DNA of 64,000 nucleotides from CAYRJD01 sp965212125 (GTDB lineage Bacteria; Actinomycetota; Acidimicrobiia; Acidimicrobiales; Poriferisodalaceae), in contig OZ243045.1 of NCBI GenBank assembly GCA_965212125.1, positions 1,860,001-1,924,000 of the forward strand, read 5' to 3'. The notes beneath the pieces were generated by a model. The model was not told the DNA's origin and made no database searches. It was given only the letters and a program-made list of their open reading frames with translations. Below, piece after piece: positions 25,248-33,400 of the stretch; the first letter of the stretch is position 1; each line of letters begins with the position of its first letter. The position numbers were made by a program, and so were the translations under genes.

Positions 25248-26234
25248 ATGAGCACGGTCGCAATTATCGGCGCTGGCGTGGTGGGGCAGCGAATAGCTCG
25301 CCAACTCGCCGCCGCACCGAAAGTAGATCGGCTGATTTTGGGGTCACGCCACCCTGCCCGTCTGAGAGGCTTCGCCAGCCAGCTGCTTGATGTTGACGTA
25401 GAGGCGGTCGCCCCCGGCCGGCTACCCGATGCCGATGTTGTGGTGCTGAGCTCGCCAGCATCGGGGCACGCCGCCCTCGCCAGCGAGGCACTTTCGCGTG
25501 GCGCACACGTTGTGTCTTTGTCGGAGTCGATCACCGAAACTGAAAACCTGCTAGCGCTAGCAAAAGCCGCAACCAATGCGGATCGCTCACTGGTTATTGG
25601 CGCGGGATTTTCGCCCGGGCTTAGCTGCCTGCTCGCCAGCCACGGCGCCAAGAAATTCGACCGGTTGGTTGAGATACACGTCGCTCGGATGGGCACCGCT
25701 GGCCCGGCTTGCCAGCGGCAGCTTCATCGCGCCAGGACAGGCTCAGCGATTGACTGGCGTGACGGCGACTGGGTTCGTCGGCCCGGTGGTTCGGGTCGTG
25801 AGCTTGTGTGGTTTCCCGATCCGCTCGGTGCGCGTGATTGCTATCGCGCAGCGGTGCCGGACGCTTTGTTGCTGGCGCCAGCTTTTCCCGGCATTGAGCG
25901 CGTGACCGCGCGGGTAGCTGCGACACGGCGAGACCGGCTGACGGCGATGTTGCCAATGCTGCGACCGCCGCATCCCGAAGGCGGCCCCGGCGGCATACGA
26001 GTGGAGTTGCGCGGCTTTATCGATGGGCGGCATCATTGCGAGCTGTTCGGCGCTATTGATAATCCCGGCTCGGCGGCGGCAACCACTGCGGCAATCGCAG
26101 CGGAGTGGGCGATAGACGGCAACTTGCCGGTGGGTGCATTCGGGCTTGGCATGCTGGACGATCCACTGCGCTGGCTGCTTGAGTTGGCCGAGCGAGGAGT
26201 GCGAGCCGCCACTTATGAGGGCGCTCTGATCTGA
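25248..26234 (+). CDS. Saccharopine dehydrogenase-like NAD(P)-binding protein
   Basis: The N-terminus has a Rossmann nucleotide-binding motif (VAIIGAGVVGQRIARQLA) followed by DADVVVLSSPASGHAALASEAL, the arrangement of saccharopine-dehydrogenase-like oxidoreductases. The GAGFSPGLSCLLA segment near residue 120 also fits that group. The 328-residue length is short for a classical saccharopine reductase, so the substrate cannot be named. It stands alone between the tRNA-Ile region and a convergent gene. Confidence 0.7.
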   Translation: MSTVAIIGAGVVGQRIARQLAAAPKVDRLILGSRHPARLRGFASQLLDVDVEAVAPGRLPDADVVVLSSPASGHAALASEALSRGAHVVSLSESITETENLLALAKAATNADRSLVIGAGFSPGLSCLLASHGAKKFDRLVEIHVARMGTAGPACQRQLHRARTGSAIDWRDGDWVRRPGGSGRELVWFPDPLGARDCYRAAVPDALLLAPAFPGIERVTARVAATRRDRLTAMLPMLRPPHPEGGPGGIRVELRGFIDGRHHCELFGAIDNPGSAAATTAAIAAEWAIDGNLPVGAFGLGMLDDPLRWLLELAERGVRAATYEGALI

Positions 26235-26252
26235 CCCGTCCGGCCTGCCGCG

Positions 26253-27029
26253 CTACATGTTTATTTTTTGTTGCCACTGATCTAGCTGTGCCGCATCGCC
26301 GATCACGTCTAGCTGGTCAGGCTTGATCCGACCCCACAACATCAACAACAAATCCGAAGCCGTGCCACGGGCGGCAACATCGCCCTTTGCGTGCTTTGCC
26401 TCGACTTCTATGCCGTCGGACGTTCGGGTAATGAACCATTCGCCGCCGCCGGTCGCCTGGTCGCCACCGGTCGCCTGGCCACCGCCGCCGGTCGCCCCGT
26501 CGCCTTCATCGGTCACGTGCAAGTGCAAGGTCTCGCCGCTTCCCGCAAAGTCGGCTGGCTTGCGCCGCGGAATCAAATAGTCAAAGATTTCGTTTATCCC
26601 GTCAATCGCCACGGCGTGAGCAACCGGCTGCGGATTACCCGCCGCCACTTGAATGTCGTAGCGATGGATGGAAGCCTCATGACACATCCGCCGCAGCCAA
26701 AACGCAACGTCGGCATCGGGCAAATCAAACGCCCAGGTCTTGTCGGCCGGGTTGCGCGCGCTCAAGACATCAATCAGTTCCGCTGCGCTAGCGCGATGCC
26801 AATCGACGGCCGAGCCGTCGGGCCGGGTAACGGAGGCGCGATCTATCGGTGCGTCGGCTTGCGTGCTTCTCGCCACGAACGTCCATATCTGGCTCAGGTG
26901 GACGAGCAAATCCTCAATCGTCCACGGCGGACAGCCAGGCACGCTGGTATCCGCAGCCGTTTCGGCGCCAACCTCGCTGATGCTCGCAAGGTCGGCGGTC
27001 AGTGCATTCAGATGATCTTCAGGTTTCAC
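26253..27029 (-). CDS. Maleylpyruvate isomerase family (MDMPI) mycothiol-dependent-type protein
   Basis: The product has the MDMPI N-terminal DinB-like helical bundle (LLVHLSQIWTFV, metal-ligand-type His) and MCHEASIHRYDIQVAAG in the middle, which is typical of the actinobacterial family. The C-terminal half carries the MDMPI_C/SCP2-like fold ending near LLLMLWGRI. Family members use mycothiol or are of unknown substrate. A Gly-rich repeat (ATGGGGQATGGDQATGGG) is inserted at about residues 180-200. Confidence 0.82.
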   Translation of the reverse strand: MKPEDHLNALTADLASISEVGAETAADTSVPGCPPWTIEDLLVHLSQIWTFVARSTQADAPIDRASVTRPDGSAVDWHRASAAELIDVLSARNPADKTWAFDLPDADVAFWLRRMCHEASIHRYDIQVAAGNPQPVAHAVAIDGINEIFDYLIPRRKPADFAGSGETLHLHVTDEGDGATGGGGQATGGDQATGGGEWFITRTSDGIEVEAKHAKGDVAARGTASDLLLMLWGRIKPDQLDVIGDAAQLDQWQQKINM

Positions 27030-27075
27030 GCAAGCAACCTAATGAAGCCGCAGTAGTTCTCAAACTAAAGACGCA

Positions 27076-27081
27076 TACGCT
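27076..27081 (+). promoter_or_regulatory. Probable -10 element of leaderless lgt
   Basis: TACGCT fits TANNNT and ends 8 bases before the lgt ATG at 27089. No ribosome-binding site is seen. Confidence 0.45.
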
Positions 27082-27088
27082 TTAGCCG

Positions 27089-27931
27089 ATGCCTTTTGCG
27101 ACTGCGCTTTCCGTCAACGTGTTTCCTGCGGCTATTCCCAGCCCATCTTCAAACTCCATCGAGATCGGCCCGTTCGATTTGCGTGCCTATGGCGTCGCTT
27201 TGGGTGTCGGCGTGCTGGTGGCGCTGTGGATTACGCAGCGGCGTTGGCTGGCGACCGGCGGCGACAAAGAGATGGTCGGGAAGATGGCTTTTGTGGTGAT
27301 TCCGGCCGGGATTATCGGTGCGCGCATCTACCACGTCGCTACCGATTTTGAGCTTTACCGCGACAACCTGTCCGACACCGTGAAAATCTGGCAAGGCGGG
27401 CTGGGCATCTGGGGTGGCGTGGCGGCCGGTGCGATCGCCATGTATTGGATAGTGAAGCGCCAGGGCGAAAGCCCGGTGGCGATGATTTGGGCGGCCGTTC
27501 CGGCGGTGCCGGTGGGTCAGGCGATCGGGCGGCTCGGCAACTGGTTCAACCAAGAGCTGTACGGACGCCCCACCGATTTGCCGTGGGGGCTTGAGATTGA
27601 CATCGACAACCGCCCCGTGGAGTACCTGGCGTTTGAGACGTTCCACCCGACTTTTTTGTATGAGGCGCTGTGGAACCTGGCGTTGGCGGCGGCCCTGATT
27701 TGGGTGGCGCCACGCTTGATGAGTTGGCTGCGGCCGCACAACGGAGCGCTGGCCGGCGCGTACATGACGGGATACACGGCCGGGCGTGTGTGGATTGAGC
27801 TGTTGCGCATTGATGAGGCCAACGAGATTGCAGGCCTGCGCATAAATGTGTGGACGTCAATCGTGGTCGGCGTGGCGGGCATTGTGATTTTGTGGGTTGC
27901 CCGCCAGCGACATCAACGCCAACCCAGTTAA
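27089..27931 (+). CDS. lgt: Phosphatidylglycerol-prolipoprotein diacylglyceryl transferase
   Basis: Lgt attaches diacylglycerol to the lipobox cysteine of prolipoproteins in the cytoplasmic membrane. The 280-residue product has the expected helices, LRAYGVALGVG, IIGARIYHV, the signature GRLGNWFNQELYG near residue 147, HPTFLYEALWN and the C-terminal GRVWIELLRID. It is followed, convergently, by a lipoprotein/secreted-protein operon, whose lipoprotein would be an Lgt substrate. Confidence 0.97.
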   Translation: MPFATALSVNVFPAAIPSPSSNSIEIGPFDLRAYGVALGVGVLVALWITQRRWLATGGDKEMVGKMAFVVIPAGIIGARIYHVATDFELYRDNLSDTVKIWQGGLGIWGGVAAGAIAMYWIVKRQGESPVAMIWAAVPAVPVGQAIGRLGNWFNQELYGRPTDLPWGLEIDIDNRPVEYLAFETFHPTFLYEALWNLALAAALIWVAPRLMSWLRPHNGALAGAYMTGYTAGRVWIELLRIDEANEIAGLRINVWTSIVVGVAGIVILWVARQRHQRQPS

Positions 27932-28944
27932 GCACGCCACCGCACAGTTGAACTAGGCGCACCCACGTCAGGGTTTTTGCGGTACAACACCACTGGTGTG
28001 TGAACCAGCGTGCCTTCTCTGGTTGTTTGTGTTCTTTCAGGTAGCGCAACGTAAAAGTCTTTGCTGCCGGACGCAGACTGCGGAATGCCCGAACCGCTTA
28101 GGCGGCAAGTATCGCCAGGTGTGCGATCCTCTTCTTCACCCTCGTCCTCGTCGTCTTCGTCTTCAGCTACCCATTGTCCGCAGGAGTGTCCCCGTACCGC
28201 AGGGAAAATAGCGTTCGTGGTGCCGACCGTGTGAAACAGCTTTGGGTTTTCATTATCAGGGTGAAACAATCGTGCGATTTCGCCTGTTTGCGCTGCGGGG
28301 CGTAGTAGCGGTCTGTCAGCTACGCCAGTGGTGATTGTTAGTTTTTTCGTATCGCCGTTCTCGTCCTTTTCGCCGTTCTTGGGTAGGGGCAACCCGTCGG
28401 GGTAAGGCTGCCAGTGAGCGTCAGGCGCGTCAGCGGTCGGATCGCACTGCAAACCAGGAAACACAGGGTCGCTATGTCCGCGGTCTCTCCACGAGCCAAA
28501 TGATCTATGACCACAATCACTAGCGAACGTAGTTAGCCACCGAGTGTTGCCCCACTCTTTGTCGCTCCAGTTGGCTTGGTTAGCTATCCCACCTGCGCCT
28601 AGTGTGCGAGAGCTAGGCACCCAACTTGGATGGCAGGTGCGAGTGTCAAAGGCGTTGTAGGCAACTTTGATTATTTTTTCATCTGTGTCTTCAGTTCCAG
28701 CTAGGTTGTCACAGCCGTTTCTGTTATTGCACCGCCAAACACTTGTGTGAGACCCCTGCTCTTCTGGGCGGACGACTACTCTGCCTTGCTCCCAGCGCAT
28801 ACGCGGCTCATCACCAACCGCAGCCCGATACTCAACTTCCTCGCCCCTATCCAAATCAGGGTTATGCCCAGCCCACGCGGACGAGCTCGCCACCAAAAAC
28901 AAGACAACAAAAAGTCCAAGCCCAGAAACAGCCTTAGAAAACAT
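27928..28944 (-). CDS. Secreted protein with cysteine pairs, unknown function
   Basis: A 338-residue product starting MFSKAVSGLGLFVVLFLVA with a Sec signal peptide, cleavage likely after SSSAWA. The mature part begins GHNPDLDRGEEVEYR and contains several Cys pairs (WRCNNRNGCDNL, HSCGQW, DTCRLSG) and an acidic run (EDEDDEDEGEEED). An in-frame start 23 codons upstream is less likely because it would bury the signal. Base composition is lower in G+C than the neighbouring genes. It follows a lipoprotein gene in the same direction, probably in one operon. No family recognised. Confidence 0.7.
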   Translation of the reverse strand: MFSKAVSGLGLFVVLFLVASSSAWAGHNPDLDRGEEVEYRAAVGDEPRMRWEQGRVVVRPEEQGSHTSVWRCNNRNGCDNLAGTEDTDEKIIKVAYNAFDTRTCHPSWVPSSRTLGAGGIANQANWSDKEWGNTRWLTTFASDCGHRSFGSWRDRGHSDPVFPGLQCDPTADAPDAHWQPYPDGLPLPKNGEKDENGDTKKLTITTGVADRPLLRPAAQTGEIARLFHPDNENPKLFHTVGTTNAIFPAVRGHSCGQWVAEDEDDEDEGEEEDRTPGDTCRLSGSGIPQSASGSKDFYVALPERTQTTREGTLVHTPVVLYRKNPDVGAPSSTVRWRA

Positions 28945-29019
28945 CGCGCAGAATGTTAGACACCCACGACACGTCTTTTTCCCTAAACGAGAACCCCCTA
29001 AAACAAAGCGCAAACAGCA

Positions 29020-29069
29020 ACTAGCCAGCGACCAGATTTCACCTAAACGAAACCTGACCGCTGGCTAGT
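29020..29069 (-). terminator. Long-stem inverted repeat between the lipoprotein and secreted-protein genes
   Basis: ACTAGCCAGCG at 29020-29030 pairs over 11 bases with CGCTGGCTAGT at 29059-29069. It lies just downstream of the lipoprotein stop codon. It could be a terminator or an RNA stability element that sets the ratio of the two products. There is no strong T-run directly after it. Confidence 0.4.
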
Positions 29070-29092
29070 AAAACAGCAACAGCCCCAAAGTG

Positions 29093-30211
29093 CTAGCACT
29101 TACTACCAGGTACGCCAGTGCCCGATTCGCCCGACTTCATCCAAGCCACACCCCCGTTCCTGCCTAGTAGCTGAGGCTCAGTGCCAAGCTCAAGCACTCG
29201 GAATAGTCGCAGCGATCCCTCGCCTGCTGGACGTTCCACACCATCGCGAGTGTATGCACATTGGTACACGTACCACTCCTGAGCAAACCACGTTCCCTGA
29301 CCTTCAGGGAGAGTGGGAGGGTTATGTATCGGTTCGCGAACGTCCTCCTTCCCACTAGGAACAGGGAAGCCTCCGTACTGGAGGAGGGTTCCTACTTTTT
29401 CCCAGCCAAACAGTCGTCTATGACTCACTACATCTAGTCGTTCGTTGGCTCGCAGGCGGATGTCAAGGTTTTCCCTAATGGGGACAGGCTCATTCCAGTA
29501 CTTGTACAGATTCCTTCGTGCCTTATCCTCACCATCAACAAGGGTGTAAGCCTCAAAATCGTAGGTACGCGAAATAGTTTCACCTTCCAGAGGTCCGCGA
29601 GCATCCACATACACCCATTGCCCCACATTGGCTGTCCCCGCATCTACAAAATACTTTTGCCCACGCACATCAGGGATAACTACCGTGCGCTCACTAATGC
29701 CAAACTCAGGGTCATAGTCTGCCGCTCTATCACCTAGCCGTTCCGTGCCGTCCGCGTCAAAGCGCGGAACAGAAGGCTGCGTTTCCTCTGGCTGTGTGTC
29801 TGTGCTTTGCGTGTCAGTTTCACGTGTTTCGCTGGGCTGAGTTTCCACAGCGTCAGCAGCTTCGGCTCTGGCTATTACTCGGCGCACTTCCTCTTCACGC
29901 TTAGCTGACTCTATTTCACCTTCGTTCAGCCCTTCGTAAGCGTCTAGGTTTTCATCGTCCACAACAGCAGTTTCAGCGGCAGTGTCAGTGGTGGTGGTGC
30001 CATCATCAGCGTCAGCGTTGTCAGCGGTGGTGTCGCCGTCAGTGTCATCAGCAGGGTTCTCCGCTACCTCATCGGCAGCCACATCAGGCGCAGAAGCGGT
30101 TTCAGTTCCACTGCACGCGGCAGCTACCAGAGCGAGCGCGACTAACACGGCACTGCTACGTACCCACAGTTTTCTAGTCAAAACAAGTTGAGTATTCACG
30201 AGTTTCCTCAT
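29093..30211 (-). CDS. Lipoprotein with long acidic linker, unknown function
   Basis: A 372-residue product with a lipoprotein signal (VALALVAAAC, Cys33). About 140 residues rich in Asp, Glu, Thr and Ala follow, including a repeated ETQP/DTQ unit. A folded domain of about 200 residues with many aromatic residues (GQWVYVDARGPLEG, TWFAQEWYVYQCAY) ends in a Cys. The ATG at 30211 has an AGAGG ribosome-binding site which lies in a hairpin. G+C is lower than in the neighbourhood. No family is recognised. The protein probably projects from the membrane on its acidic stalk. Confidence 0.7.
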   Translation of the reverse strand: MRKLVNTQLVLTRKLWVRSSAVLVALALVAAACSGTETASAPDVAADEVAENPADDTDGDTTADNADADDGTTTTDTAAETAVVDDENLDAYEGLNEGEIESAKREEEVRRVIARAEAADAVETQPSETRETDTQSTDTQPEETQPSVPRFDADGTERLGDRAADYDPEFGISERTVVIPDVRGQKYFVDAGTANVGQWVYVDARGPLEGETISRTYDFEAYTLVDGEDKARRNLYKYWNEPVPIRENLDIRLRANERLDVVSHRRLFGWEKVGTLLQYGGFPVPSGKEDVREPIHNPPTLPEGQGTWFAQEWYVYQCAYTRDGVERPAGEGSLRLFRVLELGTEPQLLGRNGGVAWMKSGESGTGVPGSKC

Positions 30212-30214
30212 CAA

Positions 30215-30456
30215 TCTGTGCCTCTCAAAAACAAGAGGCGTTTTCAGTCAAAGGATGATAGAGGTTTGCGTTGCGTTCGTTTTCACAAAAACTCAAGCAT
30301 CGCTGCAAAACCGCACGGATATCCGTGCGTTCCAAGTGTGGCTAACCCGCTTGCGCTACGGGTTTGATGTGGTTTTAGATGCGCGGATATCTGGGCGTTT
30401 TATTGGTCGCGCATTGGCATCAAAACAGACAGCACTTCTGGCTGTTTTTGCGCAGC
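30215..30456. other. Hairpin-rich intergenic region between lhr and the lipoprotein gene
   Basis: No gene is seen. The region holds an RBS-overlapping hairpin (30220-30239), a perfect 18-base palindrome with a GATATC core (30312-30329), a 6-bp stem (30344-30364), a second imperfect GATATC palindrome (core 30386-30391), and a terminator-like stem with T-run for lhr at about 30424-30450 on the minus strand. Confidence 0.5.
30220..30239 (-). promoter_or_regulatory. Hairpin that could hide the lipoprotein ribosome-binding site
   Basis: On the minus strand GCCTCT pairs with AGAGGC across an 8-base loop. The AGAGG in the second arm is the only good ribosome-binding site for the ATG at 30211, 9 bases away. 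Folding would block translation. Confidence 0.4.
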
Positions 30457-33400
30457 TCAGGCTTGAAGGGTCGGTCCGCGATAGGCCGACACAAACCCGT
30501 TCTCTAGCAACCAGTCATGCAGCGGATGCTCACGGGCGGGTTGTCCGTCAATCTTGGATAGCTCAACCGAACGCAACCGACCGTCACGAAGGCGTTGTTG
30601 CAGCGCTTCAATCCAGCGAGCGTCGCGACTGCTTTCAAAAGTTTGGATGCCAGTTGCGCCCCGATCAAGTTGCACTAGCGGAACACCGTCGGCCAGCACC
30701 ACTAGCGAACCGGCGCCTCGCGTAGGGCGTCCCGCACTAGCGGGCCAGCGTAGGGCTGCGCCGTAGGGCTGCGCGGGGTCGGTGGTTGCCAACACCAGCA
30801 CGGATTGTGCGCCCGGGTTTTTCTTGCTGTTACGCAGCAGTTCTATGGCCGGTGTTGAAGCGAACTGAGCGCCGCCAAGCTCGTCGATGAAGTAGCCGCG
30901 CCGCACGTCGCCGCGCTCTTCCAAGGCGCGCATCAATGCGTAGACGCTGGCGAAGCCGCCGGGCTGTTGCTCGGCCAAGACTCCCGACCGAGTTAAGACA
31001 CCGTGTCGATCTAACAGAGCCGCGGAGTTGTGATGCGCTCGTGCCTCAGCTGGTGGGCGCGGTAGGTACAGCGGCGCGGTGGCAGACCAGCGGCCAGTTG
31101 ATTTGGCTGGCAGTGTTGCGCGTGCGGTTAGGTCGCGTCTGGACAGTCGCAGTCGGCTACGGCGCTGGGCTGGCTGACCCGCGAAACTGGGTCCGCGGCG
31201 GAACTGGCTTTGCCGGGCTTGCCGGTTGGTGGAGCCGCCGCGCTGGCCACCACCCCGTCCTCCACGCTGGCCGCCACCTCGTCCGCTGTTCTTGCTCGCG
31301 CCGCCGCCCGCCAACATTGCCCGCAGTGGCAACAGCGTGTCGTTAGTTACCTCACCCGCCCACACCAAATCCCACAAGCAACTCAGCACGAGTTCGTCGG
31401 TGCCTAGTACGGCATCAAGCAGTTCGGGCCAAAACGCCGACCCGCGTGTGAGTAACACTTGACGCAAGGCGTCATGAATATCGCTGGCTTCCGCGGGGCT
31501 GGCGTCGGGGTTAGCAGTCGGGCTGGTATCGGAGCCAGCGGCCAGGCTGGCTATCACGGCCGGGTCGGGAGCCAACAACGCAAAGTCGTTGCGCCAATAA
31601 AGCCGAATGCGGCCATTCCTTGCCCCTAATGCGCCCGCCCCAACCCAGATCAACTCGCCGCTAGACAACAACGCATCAAGATCGGCGGGCTGATAGTTGC
31701 GCACCCGTGCGGGCAGCACTTCGCTTTCAAGCGTTGACGCAACCAGCGCCGCGCCGCCGAGCATGTTGATGGCGTCAACTAAAGCGTGCTCGCCTGCGCG
31801 TGGGTGATCCAATCCATGCCAGGTTGGCAAGAAACGCCCGTAGGTCGCGGTGGGGACTGGTTTGATTTCGTTTCGCAACCGTGCCAGCGACCGCCGCCTT
31901 AAGGCGCGCAGCACATCGGCATCGCACCACTCGCGCTGGGTGCCGCCGGGTCTGAACTCTCCCGCCAGCACTCGTCTTGAGATTTCAAGCTGTGCCAGCG
32001 CCTGCTCAACTTGACCCAACGTGGCGCCGAAGCGATCCGCCGCGGCCTGAGCGCTGAACGGACCGTGGGTGGCGGCGAAGCGGGCGACCAGCTCAGCCAG
32101 GTGCGCGGTGCTGGAGACATCGGGCGTTGGCGCTATGAGGGCGGCGGGCAGCCCGGCGGGCAGATCACAGCCCAAAGCTCCGCGGTAGCGGGCTGCGTCT
32201 TCGGTGGTTATTAGTCGCGGCTCGCTGGCGATTTCTATTTCACAGATCCGCCGGGCGGCGAGCAGCTCTGCCAACCAGTCGTGTAGTTGGTCGGCTGGTT
32301 GGTCGGCTAGCTGATCGGTGACGTCGGCGCTAGCGCTCGGCCGGGCGCGCTCAACAATTTCCGCCGCGGTCAAGTCACCCAGACGTTGTAGCTCATCGTG
32401 TAGTTGGTCGGCGTCTTTGGCGCGGACACGCCGCAGATCTTCTTCCAGGTTGGCAAGCACCTCCGGGTCAAGCAGCTCACGTAGCTCTTCGGGTCCCAGC
32501 AGGTCGGCCAGCAGCTTTTGGTTGAGCGACAAAGCCGCAGCTCGCCGCTCCGCCAGCGGCAAGTCGCCGTTGTAGAGATAAGCGGCGGTCCAATCAAACA
32601 CAAGCCCCTGCGCCATTGGCGACGGCGTGTGGGTTTCAACGGCGACCACTCGCACCGTCGCCGTGGAGATGTCGCGCAGCACTTCAACCAGCGCCGGCAC
32701 GTCAAACACATCTTGCAGGCATTCGCGTGTGGTCTCGAGCAGCATCGGGAAGCTCGGATACTTGGCCGCAACTTCCAGCAGGCTGCTCGCCCGTTGGCGT
32801 TGCTGCCACAGCGGAGTTCGCTCACCCGGTCGGCGCCGCGGGAGCAGCAACGCGCGGCCTGCAACCTCGCGAAAGCGCGAGGCGAACAGTGCGGTGCTTG
32901 GCAGATAGCCGACGATTGTGTCGGTGATCGTGTCCGGGTCAAGGCTGACCAGCGCGGCGGGGTCAATCTCGACCGGGTCTGTCGGGTTTGGTTCAGTTGG
33001 CTCTGGTTCAGTCGAGCTCGGCCCGCTCGGCGCAGTTGGCCCGCTCGGTTCAGTGTCGGGCAGACGCAACACGATGCCGTCGTCGTTCCACAAAATTTCC
33101 ACAGACCGGGTTGGGTCGGTCGCTTCAGCGAGGTCGGCTGCGTTGGCTGGGTCGGTTGAACTGCCGCGCTCCAACACCGACTGAATGGCGATCGCCCACG
33201 GCGCATGCACCTGCGAGCCGAACGGCGTGAGAACGCAAATCCGCCAGTCGCCAAGCTCGTCGCGGAACCGCTCTACAACGATCGTGCGGTCGTCGGGCAC
33301 AGCGCCAGTCGATGCTCGTTGAGCGTCTAAGTACAAGACCAGGTTGATCGCCGCGCAGCGGTTGAGCCTTTGGTCGGTTTGCAATCGATCAAGTAGCTGT

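Noticed and set aside
30255..30725. Open frame of 156 codons on the plus strand at the lhr 3' end
   Set aside because: Mostly antisense to the lhr coding region, with no family resemblance; the non-overlapping part is the hairpin-rich gap.
32518..33159. 213-codon open frame antisense to lhr
   Set aside because: No recognisable domain, fully inside lhr.
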